From: Pseudosulfitobacter pseudonitzschiae
GTDB lineage: Bacteria > Pseudomonadota > Alphaproteobacteria > Rhodobacterales > Rhodobacteraceae
Assembly (NCBI RefSeq): GCF_900129395.1
Contig: NZ_FQVP01000004.1
Coordinates: 372,001 to 436,000, forward strand
DNA: 64,000 bases
Direction: 5' to 3'
Shown: piece after piece, positions 9,119 through 18,849 of the stretch
Position numbering within the stretch: the stretch's first letter is position 1
Layout: each line of letters starts with the position of its first letter
Program-made: the position numbers and the translations under genes
Notes under the pieces: model-generated
The model's input: the letters and a program-made list of their open reading frames with translations, nothing else
The model's database searches: none
What the model was told of the DNA's origin: nothing

Positions 9119-10048
9119 TCAGGCTGCCGTCAGCCAGCCGATGATCAGCGATACGGTGACAATGCTGATGGCGGTCGAGACGAGAATGGCCGCCGACACC
9201 CGCTGGGGCGCCACGCCATAGTGCTGCGCCAGCATAAAGATGTTGCCCGCCACCGGCAGCGCTGCGGCCGAGATGATGACGGTGGCCGAGAATGTATCGA
9301 CCGAGAACAGGAAGATCGCGCCAAAGGCGACAAAGGCCGGGTGCAGCACCAGCTTGCAAAAGCTCAGCCAGCCTGCGACCGACAGCCGTTCGGCGGATTT
9401 GCTGGCCAGCGACGCGCCGATGGCGAACAGCGCGCAGGGCGTGGCGGCCGCACCCAGAATGCTGAGGAATTCGTTCATGGGTGCAGGGATCGGGATATGC
9501 AACGCGGACCAGACAAAGCCCAGCGTGATCGCCACGATCATCGGGTTTTTCAGCAGTCCGATGGCAACGGCCTTGAAGATGCCAAGACGGATTTCGCCCT
9601 CGCGTGCGGCGGTGATCAGGATCACGATCAGCGAGGAGAACACGATCAGGTCAACAGCCAGCGCCAGCACCACGGGGCCGATGGCCGCCTCGCCCAGCAA
9701 CAGGGTCAGCATCGGCACGCCCAGAAAACCGGTGTTGCCGATGACCGCACATTGCGCCTCGATGGCGGTGACCTCGGTGCTTTGGTGGCGCAGGTAGCCG
9801 ACGATCGTGGCAATCCCGTAGACAAAGAGCGTGCCCCAAAGATAGGCCGCCACGAGCCGCCCGTTCCAGACTTCGGCCAGTCCAAGGTTGGCGGAAAACC
9901 GGAACAGCATGGCCGACAGGGCAAAGTAGAACACGAATTTGGTCAGATAGGCGGTCGCCTCCTGACTGAAAAAACGCGCGCGTCCGGCCCAGTAACCCAG
10001 GCCGATCAGCGCGAAAAACGGCAACGTCTTGAGGAAGATGGCCAACAT
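9119..10048 (-). CDS. AEC-family (auxin efflux carrier-like) transporter
   Basis: A 309-residue integral membrane protein with about ten hydrophobic segments in two halves, typical of the AEC/malonate-type carriers. Conserved asparagines occur in GNTGFLGVPM and LKNPMIVAI, and PVAGNIFMLAQHYG near the C terminus is a family hallmark. Substrates in the family include malonate, malate and other organic acids; none can be assigned here. It lies 34 bp downstream of mbfA on the same strand and 99 bp upstream of fghA. Confidence 0.9.
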   Translation of the reverse strand: MLAIFLKTLPFFALIGLGYWAGRARFFSQEATAYLTKFVFYFALSAMLFRFSANLGLAEVWNGRLVAAYLWGTLFVYGIATIVGYLRHQSTEVTAIEAQCAVIGNTGFLGVPMLTLLLGEAAIGPVVLALAVDLIVFSSLIVILITAAREGEIRLGIFKAVAIGLLKNPMIVAITLGFVWSALHIPIPAPMNEFLSILGAAATPCALFAIGASLASKSAERLSVAGWLSFCKLVLHPAFVAFGAIFLFSVDTFSATVIISAAALPVAGNIFMLAQHYGVAPQRVSAAILVSTAISIVTVSLIIGWLTAA

Positions 10049-10082
10049 TGGGCACAGGGATAACGTGCCATTTGCAGGCTGT

Positions 10083-11057
10083 CTATCCGCTGCCGATCAA
10101 AACCCCCGCCGCAAAGACCAGCGCGCCGCCCAGAACCACCTGTAAGGTCGCGCGCCAGAAAGGCGTGTCCATGTAGGTTTTCTGAATCCAGGCGATGGCC
10201 CACAGTTCGATGAACACCACGACAAAGGCGACCGTCGTTGCAGTCCAGAAGTCGGTGATCAGGTAGGGCAGCGCGTGACCCAGCCCGCCCAGCGTGGTCA
10301 TGACCCCGGCAGCCAGCCCGCGTTTGATCGGCGAACCGCGCCCCGACAACGCACCATCGTCCGATGCCGCCTCGGTAAAGCCCATCGAGATGCCCGCACC
10401 GATGGATGCGGCAAGGCCCACCAGGAATGTGGTCCATGTGTTGTGCGTGGCAAAGGCGGTGGCAAAGATCGGCGCCAGCGTAGACACCGACCCGTCCATC
10501 AACCCCGCGAGCCCCGGTTGCACCCATGTCAGGATGAACTGACGGCGCTCGACGGCATCTTCGGTCGCGCGCGCCTGTTCGGTCAGGTGCTGGTCGTGCA
10601 GATCCTCGGCGGCCGTCTGGTGGCCTGCTTCGGCGGCGGCCAGATCGCCGAGCAGTTTGCGCGTGTCGGCATCCTGCGTGCGCGCAGCAGCGGCCAGATA
10701 GAACCGTTCGGCATCATGCTCCATCGCGGCGGCTTCGGCGCGGATGCGCTCCAGACCCAGGTTATGTGTCAGCCAGACCGGGCGGCGGGCATAGAAACCC
10801 GAGACATGCTCGCGCCGGATCAGCGGGATCACCGAGCCAAAGCGGGCGCTGTGCAGGTCAATCAGGCGTTGGCGGTGGGTATCTTCCTCGGCGGCCATGC
10901 CATCGAATACAGCCGCGCTTGCCGGGTAATCGGCGCGCAGGCTCTCGGCATAACCGCGATAAATCTGCGCGTCGTCTTCCTCGGAGGAAATCGCCAGCGC
11001 CAGAATTTCCTGTTCGTCCAGATCGCGAAACCGTTTGCGGGCAAGGTTGAAGCGCAT
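10083..11057 (-). CDS. mbfA: Membrane-bound ferritin MbfA (ferritin-like domain fused to VIT1/CCC1 transporter)
   Basis: A 324-residue two-domain protein. Residues ~1-150 form a ferritin-like four-helix domain with the iron-ligand type pattern ISSEEDDAQIY and GMAAEEDTHRQRL; residues ~165-324 are a VIT1/CCC1 transporter domain with GLMDGSVSTLAPIFATAF and GAGISMGFTEAASDDG. In rhizobia MbfA exports iron and protects against peroxide, and is repressed by Irr. The Irr-box-like palindrome 20 bp upstream of the start fits that scheme. It heads the minus-strand run toward the AEC transporter. Confidence 0.93.
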   Translation of the reverse strand: MRFNLARKRFRDLDEQEILALAISSEEDDAQIYRGYAESLRADYPASAAVFDGMAAEEDTHRQRLIDLHSARFGSVIPLIRREHVSGFYARRPVWLTHNLGLERIRAEAAAMEHDAERFYLAAAARTQDADTRKLLGDLAAAEAGHQTAAEDLHDQHLTEQARATEDAVERRQFILTWVQPGLAGLMDGSVSTLAPIFATAFATHNTWTTFLVGLAASIGAGISMGFTEAASDDGALSGRGSPIKRGLAAGVMTTLGGLGHALPYLITDFWTATTVAFVVVFIELWAIAWIQKTYMDTPFWRATLQVVLGGALVFAAGVLIGSG

Positions 11058-11077
11058 GGGAGATCTTTCTGCATCTT

Positions 11078-11096
11078 TATTAGAATGATTCTAATA
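11078..11096. promoter_or_regulatory. Irr-box-like (iron control element) palindrome upstream of mbfA
   Basis: TATTAGAATGATTCTAATA is a perfect 9-1-9 inverted repeat and matches the TTAGAA-N3-TTCTAA core of the rhizobial iron control element bound by Irr. It lies between mbfA (start 11057) and the divergent TetR gene (start 11202), in the position expected of an operator for mbfA. Confidence 0.8.
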
Positions 11097-11201
11097 TACG
11101 CGACGCCATCCGCTTCACAAGCAAAAGTGAAGTCTTGCGGGAATGTGCTGTGCGAACTGAACCAAGCAGTTTATATCTGGTGCACCCAAGGTAAGAGTCT
11201 C

Positions 11202-11819
11202 ATGAACACATACAGTTCCACCATCCGCAAAGGCCGCAAGTTCGATCAGGTTCTTGAAGGCGCGCGGTCGGTGTTCCTGGTGGACGGGTTCGAGGGCGCC
11301 AGCGTTGACCAGATCGCCAAGGTGGCGGGCGTGTCCAAGGCGACGCTGTACAGCTATTTCCCCGACAAACGGCTTTTGTTCATGGAGGTCGCCGCAGGCG
11401 AATGTCGGCGTCAGTCGCAAGCCGCGGTGGACATGATCAACAGTTGCGGCCATCCGCGCGAGGTTCTGGACCAGGCGGCGCGGCATTTGCTGGCTTTTCT
11501 CACCTCGACCTTTGGCCGACAGATGTTCCGCATCTGTGTCGCAGAAAGCGAACGATTCCCCGATCTGGGCCGACAGTTCTATGCCTCGGGTCCGATGGTG
11601 ATGAAGGGTGAATTGATTCGCTACTTTGAATCCGCCGTGGCGCGGGGCGAGTTGGTGATCGATGATATGCAACTGGCCGCCGATCAGTTCGGCGAGCTGT
11701 GCAAGGCCGATTTGTGGCCACGTCTGATCTTTGGCGTCATGGACGGCGTGACCCAACAGGACATCGACCGCGTCGTGACCGGCGCCGTCGAGATGTTCAT
11801 GGCGCGCTATGGTGCGTGA
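11202..11819 (+). CDS. TetR/AcrR-family transcriptional regulator
   Basis: A 205-residue repressor-type protein. The helix-turn-helix lies at residues ~20-60 (GFEGASVDQIAKVAGVSKAT followed by LYSYFPDKRLLF), and the remainder is an all-helical ligand domain of the AefR-like C-terminal type. The ATG at 11202 sits just before the DNA-binding domain; the much longer in-frame extension upstream runs antisense to mbfA and is not coding. It is divergent from mbfA, so it could act on itself, on mbfA or elsewhere; the ligand is unknown. Confidence 0.88.
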   Translation: MNTYSSTIRKGRKFDQVLEGARSVFLVDGFEGASVDQIAKVAGVSKATLYSYFPDKRLLFMEVAAGECRRQSQAAVDMINSCGHPREVLDQAARHLLAFLTSTFGRQMFRICVAESERFPDLGRQFYASGPMVMKGELIRYFESAVARGELVIDDMQLAADQFGELCKADLWPRLIFGVMDGVTQQDIDRVVTGAVEMFMARYGA

Positions 11820-11999
11820 CGGGGTTGGACAATCCTGTTGTATCTGAATCACGTCCCCGCGGCATGATTGGTCGCGGCAAGCGGAACCTGGCGGATGCCA
11901 CATTTGCAGCAATCCCTGTCAGGTCGTAGAATTCAGGCACAGAACCTTTCGGATCACCGGATTCGCAAATCCGTCCTTCAACCGCAAAGAACGCACAAA

Positions 12000-12419
12000 A
12001 TGCCGTCCACCTGCTTTCCGGCAATCATCGGGGTCCTGGCGCTATTGGCGTCGCCTGTCCTGGCTGACGACACGCCACTTTTTGATGAAGAGGGACCGTT
12101 TCGACAGGGCGAGGGCTTTGGGACGCCAGCAACCTGCGAAACCATTGCGAATTGGATTGATCGCGTGCCGGACTACAACGGCAGGATCACAATGAACATC
12201 ACGGGCGCGATCATCGAAAACCATTGGGACGGAGCGCTGGCCTATCTGATCATGTGCGCGCCCGAGGGCATACAGGTCATGTGCGTCACCTATGCCCCGC
12301 AGGAAATCACGGGCAAGGAGATCATGTTCGCGGGCGGCTATAACCGCTATTCCGACACGCAGATCCTTCTTGATCCCTGTCTGGTGTATCCGGTGGGCAC
12401 GGTCTCGGACCTGCGCTGA
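12000..12419 (+). CDS. Small secreted protein of unknown function
   Basis: A 139-residue protein starting with a Sec signal peptide (basic N terminus absent but PAIIGVLALLASPVLA, cleavage likely after Ala ~21). The mature part has five cysteines (in ATCETI, IMCAPE, MCVTYAP and DPCLVYP among others), suggesting disulfides in the periplasm. I do not recognise the family. The start ATG at 12000 is the one next to the signal peptide. The stretch from 11820 to 11999 shows no gene; downstream it converges on paaK. Confidence 0.72.
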   Translation: MPSTCFPAIIGVLALLASPVLADDTPLFDEEGPFRQGEGFGTPATCETIANWIDRVPDYNGRITMNITGAIIENHWDGALAYLIMCAPEGIQVMCVTYAPQEITGKEIMFAGGYNRYSDTQILLDPCLVYPVGTVSDLR

Positions 12420-12501
12420 CGGCGCACGCGCAAGATACCTTTCGGTCCATACCCAGCCGGCAGGTTCAGGGGCACAGCGCAGGACCACGCCCCCAAACCA
12501 T

Positions 12502-13803
12502 TCACCGTTTGTCGATGATCCGCGCGGCCTTGCCTTCGGAGCGGGCCACGCCGCCCACGTCGGACACCTGCACCTTGACCGAAATGCCGATGATCTGCTT
12601 GATCCGGTCCGACAGCGCCTTGGCCGCCGCGTCCCGTGCGTCACCCAGCACCGATGCGTCCGCCACTTCGGCCAGAACGCAAAGCTGGTCCATCCGTCCC
12701 GGCTTGGTCAGCTCGATCTGGAAGTGGGGCGCAAGTCCGGCGGTGGCCATCAGGCATTCCTCGATCTGGGTCGGGAAGACGTTGACGCCGCGCAGGATGA
12801 TCATGTCGTCAGAGCGGCCTGTGATCTTTTCCATCCGCCGCATGCTGCGGGCGGTTCCCGGCAAAAGGCGCGTCAGATCGCGGGTGCGGTAGCGGATGAT
12901 CGGGAAGGCTTCCTTTGTCAGCGAGGTAAAGACCAGCTCGCCCTGTTCGCCGTCGGCGACCAGTTCGCCGGTCTCCGGGTTGATGACCTCGGGATAAAAA
13001 TGATCCTCCCAGATGTGCAGCCCGTCCTTGGTCTCGACGCATTCGTTGGCGACACCCGGCCCCATAATTTCGGACAGGCCGTAAATGTCGACCGCGTGCA
13101 TATCAAAGGCATCCTCGATTTCGCGGCGCATGGCGTTGGTCCAGGGTTCGGCGCCGAAAATGCCGACCTTCATCGAGCAATCGCGGGGGTCCAGCCCCTG
13201 GGCGTTGAATTCGTCCAGGATCGACAACGTATAGGATGGCGTGACGGTGATGCCGTCGGGTTTGAAATCCTCGATCAGACGCACCTGGCGCGGTGTCATG
13301 CCGCCCGAGATCGGGACGGTGGACAGGCCCAGTTTGTCAGCACCCAGATGGATGCCCAGACCGCCGGTGAACAGCCCGTAACCATAGGCGTTGTGCAAAA
13401 GATCGCCGGGGCGCAGGCCCGAGGCGCGCAGGCTGCGGGCGACAACGCTGCCCCAGACATCCAGATCGTTGCGGGTATAGCCGACAACAGTGGGCTGGCC
13501 CGTGGTGCCCGACGAGGCGTGAATGCGCGAGACCTGTTCGCGCGGCACGGCAAACATGCCAAACGGGTAGTTGTCACGCAAATCCTGTTTCACGGTAAAC
13601 GGAAACTTGGACAGGTCCGACAGGCTGTGCAGATCGTCGGGGTGTACGCCCGCAGCGTTAAAAGCCTGTTTGTAATGCGGAACGTTCGTATAGGCGTGGT
13701 TCAGCGACCATTTCAGCCGCGTAAGCTGCAAGGCCGAGATTTCATCGCGCGAGGCAAGCTCGATCGGATCAAGGCTTGCCTTGTCCGGTGTCAGGTCTTT
13801 CAT
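12502..13803 (-). CDS. paaK: Phenylacetate-CoA ligase
   Basis: A 433-residue adenylate-forming enzyme that activates phenylacetate with ATP and CoA. It contains the AMP-binding signature SSGTTGQPTVVGYT near residue 98, the PaaK-type segment YGYGLFTGGLG, IYGLSEIMGPGVA, and the C-terminal hinge RSDDMIILRGVNVFPTQIEE. Length matches PaaK. Its ATG overlaps the stop of paaI (ATGA). Only paaI and paaK are here; the paaABCDE oxygenase genes are not in the window. Confidence 0.95.
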   Translation of the reverse strand: MKDLTPDKASLDPIELASRDEISALQLTRLKWSLNHAYTNVPHYKQAFNAAGVHPDDLHSLSDLSKFPFTVKQDLRDNYPFGMFAVPREQVSRIHASSGTTGQPTVVGYTRNDLDVWGSVVARSLRASGLRPGDLLHNAYGYGLFTGGLGIHLGADKLGLSTVPISGGMTPRQVRLIEDFKPDGITVTPSYTLSILDEFNAQGLDPRDCSMKVGIFGAEPWTNAMRREIEDAFDMHAVDIYGLSEIMGPGVANECVETKDGLHIWEDHFYPEVINPETGELVADGEQGELVFTSLTKEAFPIIRYRTRDLTRLLPGTARSMRRMEKITGRSDDMIILRGVNVFPTQIEECLMATAGLAPHFQIELTKPGRMDQLCVLAEVADASVLGDARDAAAKALSDRIKQIIGISVKVQVSDVGGVARSEGKAARIIDKR

Positions 13804-14240
13804 GTGTTGCCCTCCTCCTCAGGGAAAATCTGGCCTTTGATCGTGCGCGACAGGCCGCGAAACAGCGCCAGCGTGGTGCCGTCGCTTGCGGTCACAGTCA
13901 CGTCATAGATGCCCGACCGTCCGGTACGCGACACCTCGACCGCGCGGGCGGTCAGGGTGTCGTTCGGCTGGCCGGGGGCCAGGTAGGTGATCTGGTTCTG
14001 CTGCGCGACGGTGCGCTGGTTGTAGGTGTTGCAGGCAAAGGCAAAGGCGCTGTCAGCCAGCGTGAAGATATAGCCACCGTGGCAAATGCCGTGCCCGTTC
14101 AACATGGTGTCGTTGACCGGCATGGTCAAAGTGGCCTGCCCCGGTGCGATTTCGGTGATCGTCATGCCCAGCGTCTGGCTGGCGGTATCGCCTTGCAGCA
14201 TCTCGCGGGCACTGCGTTCGGCGCGGTCTTGCGGGGTCAT
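13800..14240 (-). CDS. paaI: Hydroxyphenylacetyl-CoA thioesterase PaaI
   Basis: A 146-residue hotdog-fold acyl-CoA thioesterase of the PaaI group, which recovers CoA from dead-end phenylacetyl-CoA-derived esters. It shows the hotdog signature MLNGHGICHGGYIFTLADSA with the catalytic Asp in TLADSAF, and QNQITYLAPG. It is the first gene of a two-gene unit with paaK and is divergent from the DUF2794 gene. Confidence 0.93.
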   Translation of the reverse strand: MTPQDRAERSAREMLQGDTASQTLGMTITEIAPGQATLTMPVNDTMLNGHGICHGGYIFTLADSAFAFACNTYNQRTVAQQNQITYLAPGQPNDTLTARAVEVSRTGRSGIYDVTVTASDGTTLALFRGLSRTIKGQIFPEEEGNT

Positions 14241-14353
14241 GGATCACCTCATGTTTCCAAGTTTAGTCAAGTTGCCTGCAAACTGTAACGCTTTCAAGTC
14301 TCATGCCGTTGAAGGGGCTTGATTTGCGCGGTTTTCAACGCAACTGTTATAGC

Positions 14354-14701
14354 ATGACATTGCACACGCCACCCCCCGTCAATCTGCGCGAGATGCCCAG
14401 CCCACAGGTGGCGTTCCAGCGCCCCGAATTGGCGCTGATCCTGTCGCTCTATGGCCGGATGGTGGCGGCAGGCGAATGGCGTGACTACGGGATTTCCTGT
14501 CTGCGCGACGTTGCCGTGTTTTCCGTGTTCCGCCGCACCGCCGAACATCCGATGTACCGCATCGAAAAGCGCCCCAAACTGCGGGGCAAACAGGGCATGT
14601 ATGCGGTAATCGGCATGGACGGGCAGATCTTGCGACGCGGTGCGGACCTGAAAACCGTGCTGCGTGTGCTGGAGCGCAAACTGATCCGCGCGGTCGAGTG
14701 A
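14354..14701 (+). CDS. DUF2794 domain protein
   Basis: A 115-residue protein of the DUF2794 family, which is common and of unknown function in alphaproteobacteria. The conserved run LILSLYGRMVAAGEWRDYGI, FSVFRRTAEHPMYRIEKRP and the KQGMYAVIGMDGQILRRG segment cover nearly the whole protein. I use the ATG at 14354, directly before TLHTPPP; a longer frame from 14303 is possible but unsupported by a ribosome binding site. Confidence 0.87.
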   Translation: MTLHTPPPVNLREMPSPQVAFQRPELALILSLYGRMVAAGEWRDYGISCLRDVAVFSVFRRTAEHPMYRIEKRPKLRGKQGMYAVIGMDGQILRRGADLKTVLRVLERKLIRAVE

Positions 14702-14714
14702 GATCGCACGCGTG

Positions 14715-14756
14715 TTTGGGGGCTCTGCCCCCGGCGCTGCGCGCCTCCCCCGGAGT
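14715..14756. repeat. Palindromic repeat (REP-like), possible bidirectional terminator
   Basis: Three hairpins follow each other: GGGGGC-TCT-GCCCCC (14718-14732), GGCGC-TGC-GCGCC (14733-14745) and CTCC-CCC-GGAG (14745-14755), ending in GTTTTC. It lies between two convergent genes. Elements of this composition are frequent between genes in Rhodobacteraceae; copy number must be checked in the genome. Confidence 0.55.
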
Positions 14757-14773
14757 TTTCTGGCAAGATGAAA

Positions 14774-15549
14774 TCAGAGGCGTTTGTGCGCTGTGCGTCC
14801 GCTATCTGATTGTTCGATACGGGCCAGCGCGTCGCTGATCGGTTCGAAGGTTGTGGACATATGGTGCGCATTGGCATGGATCAGGGTATTGGCGTCATAG
14901 ACCAGCGCGACGTGACCTTTCCAGAAGAACAGATCGTTGCGCTGGGGCGGGGTGCCTTCGGGCAGGGTGGTGCCCAGGTTGCGCGCCTGTTGGTCGCTGT
15001 CGCCGTCGCAGGGGATGTTGCAGGCCAGGCAGGCGGCCTGAACAAGGCCTGAACAATCGATGCCGGTGCCCGAGTTGCCGCCCCACAGGTAGGGCGTGCC
15101 AATGAATAGCGCGGCGATGGCGGCGGGATCGTCGTGCCATTGCCCTTCGGGCGCAATGTGCTGCTTGGGAATGAATCCTGCGGTGGTTTCGATGAACTTC
15201 GGCGTTTCGGACAGCGCCGTCAGGCGGCTGCCAAAGCTGAGCGCCACCCGGTCTGGCGACTTCATGTCAGCGCGCGCATAGGCGTGGCTGGCGCGGGCGA
15301 TGATGCGGTGGGTGTGTGGCGTGGCCTCGGCCAGCGCCGCGGTGGGCACAAAGCCTATGTAGCCGTCCCGGTCAGCACGGACATAGCTGTGCCCGTCCTG
15401 TGCGCCCAAAACAGTGACCGGATCGCCGTAGACCAGCTGCCGGTCGCGGATGCCATTCGGGGCGTCCAGCAGGTCGGTCAGCGCCACACCGATCTGCGCA
15501 GGTGCGCTGCTGTCGACCCACGCGGGATTGGGCGTGCTGCGACGGTCGG

Positions 15550-15553
<4 letters not shown>
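14774..15553 (-). CDS. NlpC/P60 family peptidase with SH3-like domains
   Basis: A 259-residue cell-wall peptidase-type protein. Residues ~30-120 are two SH3b-like modules (PVTVLGAQDGHSYVRADRDG and the following repeat), and ~130-240 is the NlpC/P60 domain with catalytic Cys in GTGIDCSGLVQAA and His in KGHVALVYD. Members cleave gamma-D-Glu-diaminopimelate bonds in murein peptides. No signal peptide is evident, so it may work on recycled cytoplasmic muropeptides, like gamma-D-glutamyl-L-diamino acid endopeptidases. It is coupled to the upstream aminopeptidase gene by an ATGA overlap. Confidence 0.9.
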
Positions 15554-16940
<1,387 letters not shown>

Positions 16941-16941
<1 letters not shown>

Positions 16942-16978
16942 GTGCGCAACCTTGTTAGGAGATTGCGCACAACCTAAC
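16941..16978 (-). promoter_or_regulatory. Interlocked inverted repeats in the aminopeptidase leader, touching the start codon
   Basis: On the minus strand the order is GTTAGG, TGTGCGCAA, CCTAAC, TTGCGCACA, then TG, so that the last A of the second repeat is the A of the ATG. The 6-bp and 9-bp pairings interlock as an H-type pseudoknot, with the only SD-like AAGG in the final loop. It could instead be a DNA operator made of two overlapping dyads. Confidence 0.5.
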
Positions 16979-17010
16979 GGGCCTGCGGCGGCCCGCAAGC
17001 CCTGCCTGAC

Positions 17011-17391
17011 CTAAAGCGTGATGTCCTGCAGGTCCCAGACCGCCGTCAGCGACCCTTCGCCGGTGCGCATCAGCCGGTTCACCGTGGCGGCCAGCGCCAC
17101 CGTGTCCTTGCGATCGATGCAATAGGTTACGTCGCCCGCCACCCGGGCCAGCACATCCATGCCGATCTGTTCGGCGATGGCGATCAGTGACCGCGCGCTT
17201 TTGCGCAGGCCCGCATGATCGTCCGTGCGAAACAGCCGCTCGCAATGCGACATGCGCAGCGCCAGCTCTTCCATGGCGCGACACAGGATATCTTCGGCAG
17301 ACACCTCGCCCATTTCGGCATACAGCGCACCCAGTCTGGCGTTGTTGACGGCCACAGGTTCGGATGGATTGATTTTAGTCACATAGCTCAT
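17011..17391 (-). CDS. Hypothetical all-helical protein (weak Hpt-like look)
   Basis: A 126-residue protein that I cannot assign. The start ATG 17391 precedes SYVTKINPSEP; a longer frame reaches upstream but is Arg/Pro-rich noise. The body is predicted as a helical bundle (ILCRAMEELALRMSHCERLF, LRKSARSLIAIAEQIGMDVL, LAATVNRLMRTGEGSL). The LRKSARSLIAIAEQIG helix resembles the histidine phosphotransfer helix but without a phosphorylatable His at the expected place, so any link to phosphorelays is conjecture. It is divergent from the carbonic anhydrase gene. Confidence 0.65.
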   Translation of the reverse strand: MSYVTKINPSEPVAVNNARLGALYAEMGEVSAEDILCRAMEELALRMSHCERLFRTDDHAGLRKSARSLIAIAEQIGMDVLARVAGDVTYCIDRKDTVALAATVNRLMRTGEGSLTAVWDLQDITL

Positions 17392-17566
17392 GTCTCGGTC
17401 ACCCCTTGATGGACCCCCACGGCCCTTTGCGCACCTTAGGGCTTTACGGGTTTGCATTTGGTTGACATGCGGTGGGGCAGGCGACGATTTTCTCTCGAAA
17501 TTCAGAACAATTCGCTGTATCGCGGGCCTCACCCGCCCCGAGGCTCAAGTGAGAGGACCGTTACAG

Positions 17567-18226
17567 ATGCATAATGTGAAGCCACTGCCCAGCTATCTGC
17601 TGCAACGCTATAATGGGTGGAAAGCCACCGGATATGCCGACAATCAGGCCTGGTATCGCCGCTTGGCCAACGAAGGGCAGCGCCCGCGTGCAATGATGAT
17701 CTCGTGCTGTGACAGCCGCGTGCACGTCACGTCGATCTTTGGCGCGGACCAGGGCGAATTCTTTATCCACCGCAATATCGCCAACCTTGTCCCGCCCTAC
17801 GAGCCGGACGGCGACCATCACGGCACATCTGCCGCGGTCGAATACGCGGTGACAGTTCTGAAAGTGGCGCATCTGATCGTGATGGGTCATTCGAACTGTG
17901 GCGGCGTCAAAGGATGCATCGACATGTGTCAGGGCAAAGCGCCCGAGCTGGAAGAAAAAACCAGCTTTGTGGGCCGCTGGATGGATATCCTGCGTCCGAA
18001 ATACGATCTGGTCGCGGATGAGACGGACCCGCAGGTGCAAATCCAGCAGCTTGAGAAACACGCGGTTGTTGCGTCGCTCGAAAACCTGCTGACCTTCCCC
18101 TTTGTGGCCGATCGCCTGAAATCGGGTGAGTTGACGATGCACGGGCTGTGGATGGACATCGGCGAGGGCGGGTTGGAGTATTACAACCATCAGGACAAGA
18201 AGTTCCTGCCGGTCTCGACAATCTGA
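17567..18226 (+). CDS. Beta-class carbonic anhydrase
   Basis: A 219-residue zinc enzyme that interconverts CO2 and bicarbonate. Zinc ligands are visible: Cys-Asp-Ser-Arg in ISCCDSRVHV near residue 48, and His and Cys in MGHSNCGG near residues 106-110. Start ATG 17567 lies about 9 nt after AGAGGA; a longer frame from 17390 is not supported. TTGACA at 17462 could be a -35 element. A good intrinsic terminator follows directly, so the gene is likely monocistronic. Confidence 0.94.
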   Translation: MHNVKPLPSYLLQRYNGWKATGYADNQAWYRRLANEGQRPRAMMISCCDSRVHVTSIFGADQGEFFIHRNIANLVPPYEPDGDHHGTSAAVEYAVTVLKVAHLIVMGHSNCGGVKGCIDMCQGKAPELEEKTSFVGRWMDILRPKYDLVADETDPQVQIQQLEKHAVVASLENLLTFPFVADRLKSGELTMHGLWMDIGEGGLEYYNHQDKKFLPVSTI

Positions 18227-18236
18227 ACCCCAAGAA

Positions 18237-18272
18237 AAAAGCGGCGATGCCTCCCACAGCATCGCCGCTTTT
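18237..18272 (+). terminator. Rho-independent terminator after carbonic anhydrase
   Basis: AAAAGCGGCGATGC, an 8-nt loop and GCATCGCCGCTTTT form a 14-bp stem starting 10 bp after the stop codon, with the T-run as the 3' arm. The A/T symmetry means it could work in both directions. Confidence 0.88.
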
Positions 18273-18849
18273 GAATTTATGTTCCATGCGCGTCCGGCCT
18301 GTCTGGGGACTGCACCCGGCGGAGCGCAAAGCAACCGCCGCAGTACCCTGGGCCTGACCTTGAACAGCCGACGCCGGTCCACCCCTGAACCGATATGGCA
18401 GCTGACAATCATCGTTTTTGATTGAAGGCATGTGAACTATGGTTCGAAAGCGCGTCCGCTTGCGGCGGCTTTCGCCAAGTGCGCTTTTGCGGCACTGGCT
18501 GGTCGGCTCCCCCCGGAGCCGCATCGAAATCAGACTCCCCCCGGAGCCGTAGTTACCTGTGGCCGTTGTCCCATGTCCCCACACGGGCGGCCGATGTCAG
18601 CGGGATGCTGTCGCGTCGCAATGCGTTACATCCGTCGACAGAAACACCATAGCCCGACAGGTGTTAAGGATTGTTTGCGCCAATCGTTAAACAGCGCGGT
18701 TAGTTTGTGAGAATTTCAAATAGTTAATTGGAATCAACATCTTACCGTATATATGCCGGACAAAACAAATCCTCCGGCCTTGTGTTTTCTCGGCTGCTCA
18801 GGCCGACTGTGGTTAACAGCGGGGTAAGCTTTGCAACGCGCACATCCGG
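18273..18849. other. Gene-free stretch
   Basis: No open frame here looks coding. It holds a 7-bp hairpin CGGCTCC-CCCC-GGAGCCG (18504-18521) whose 15-bp 3' part CTCCCCCCGGAGCCG is repeated directly at 18535-18549, and an AT-rich segment from about 18660 to 18790. Two look-alikes, TTAAACAGCGCGGTTAG (from ~18687) and TTAACAGCGGGGTAAG (from ~18812), sit in that segment. No function can be given. Confidence 0.6.

Noticed and set aside
8210-10063. 617-codon open frame on the plus strand
   Set aside because: It is antisense to fghA and the AEC transporter, whose motifs are unmistakable; the translation is low complexity.
10275-11201. N-terminal extension of the TetR gene by over 300 codons
   Set aside because: The region is antisense to mbfA and contains the Irr-type operator; the protein family begins at ATG 11202.
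12292-13908. 538-codon open frame on the plus strand
   Set aside because: It is antisense to paaK; paaK carries all expected motifs, this frame none.
18434-18510. tRNA-like GGTTCGAAAG sequence in the gene-free region
   Set aside because: It resembles a T-loop, but I could not build acceptor, D and anticodon stems around it on either strand.
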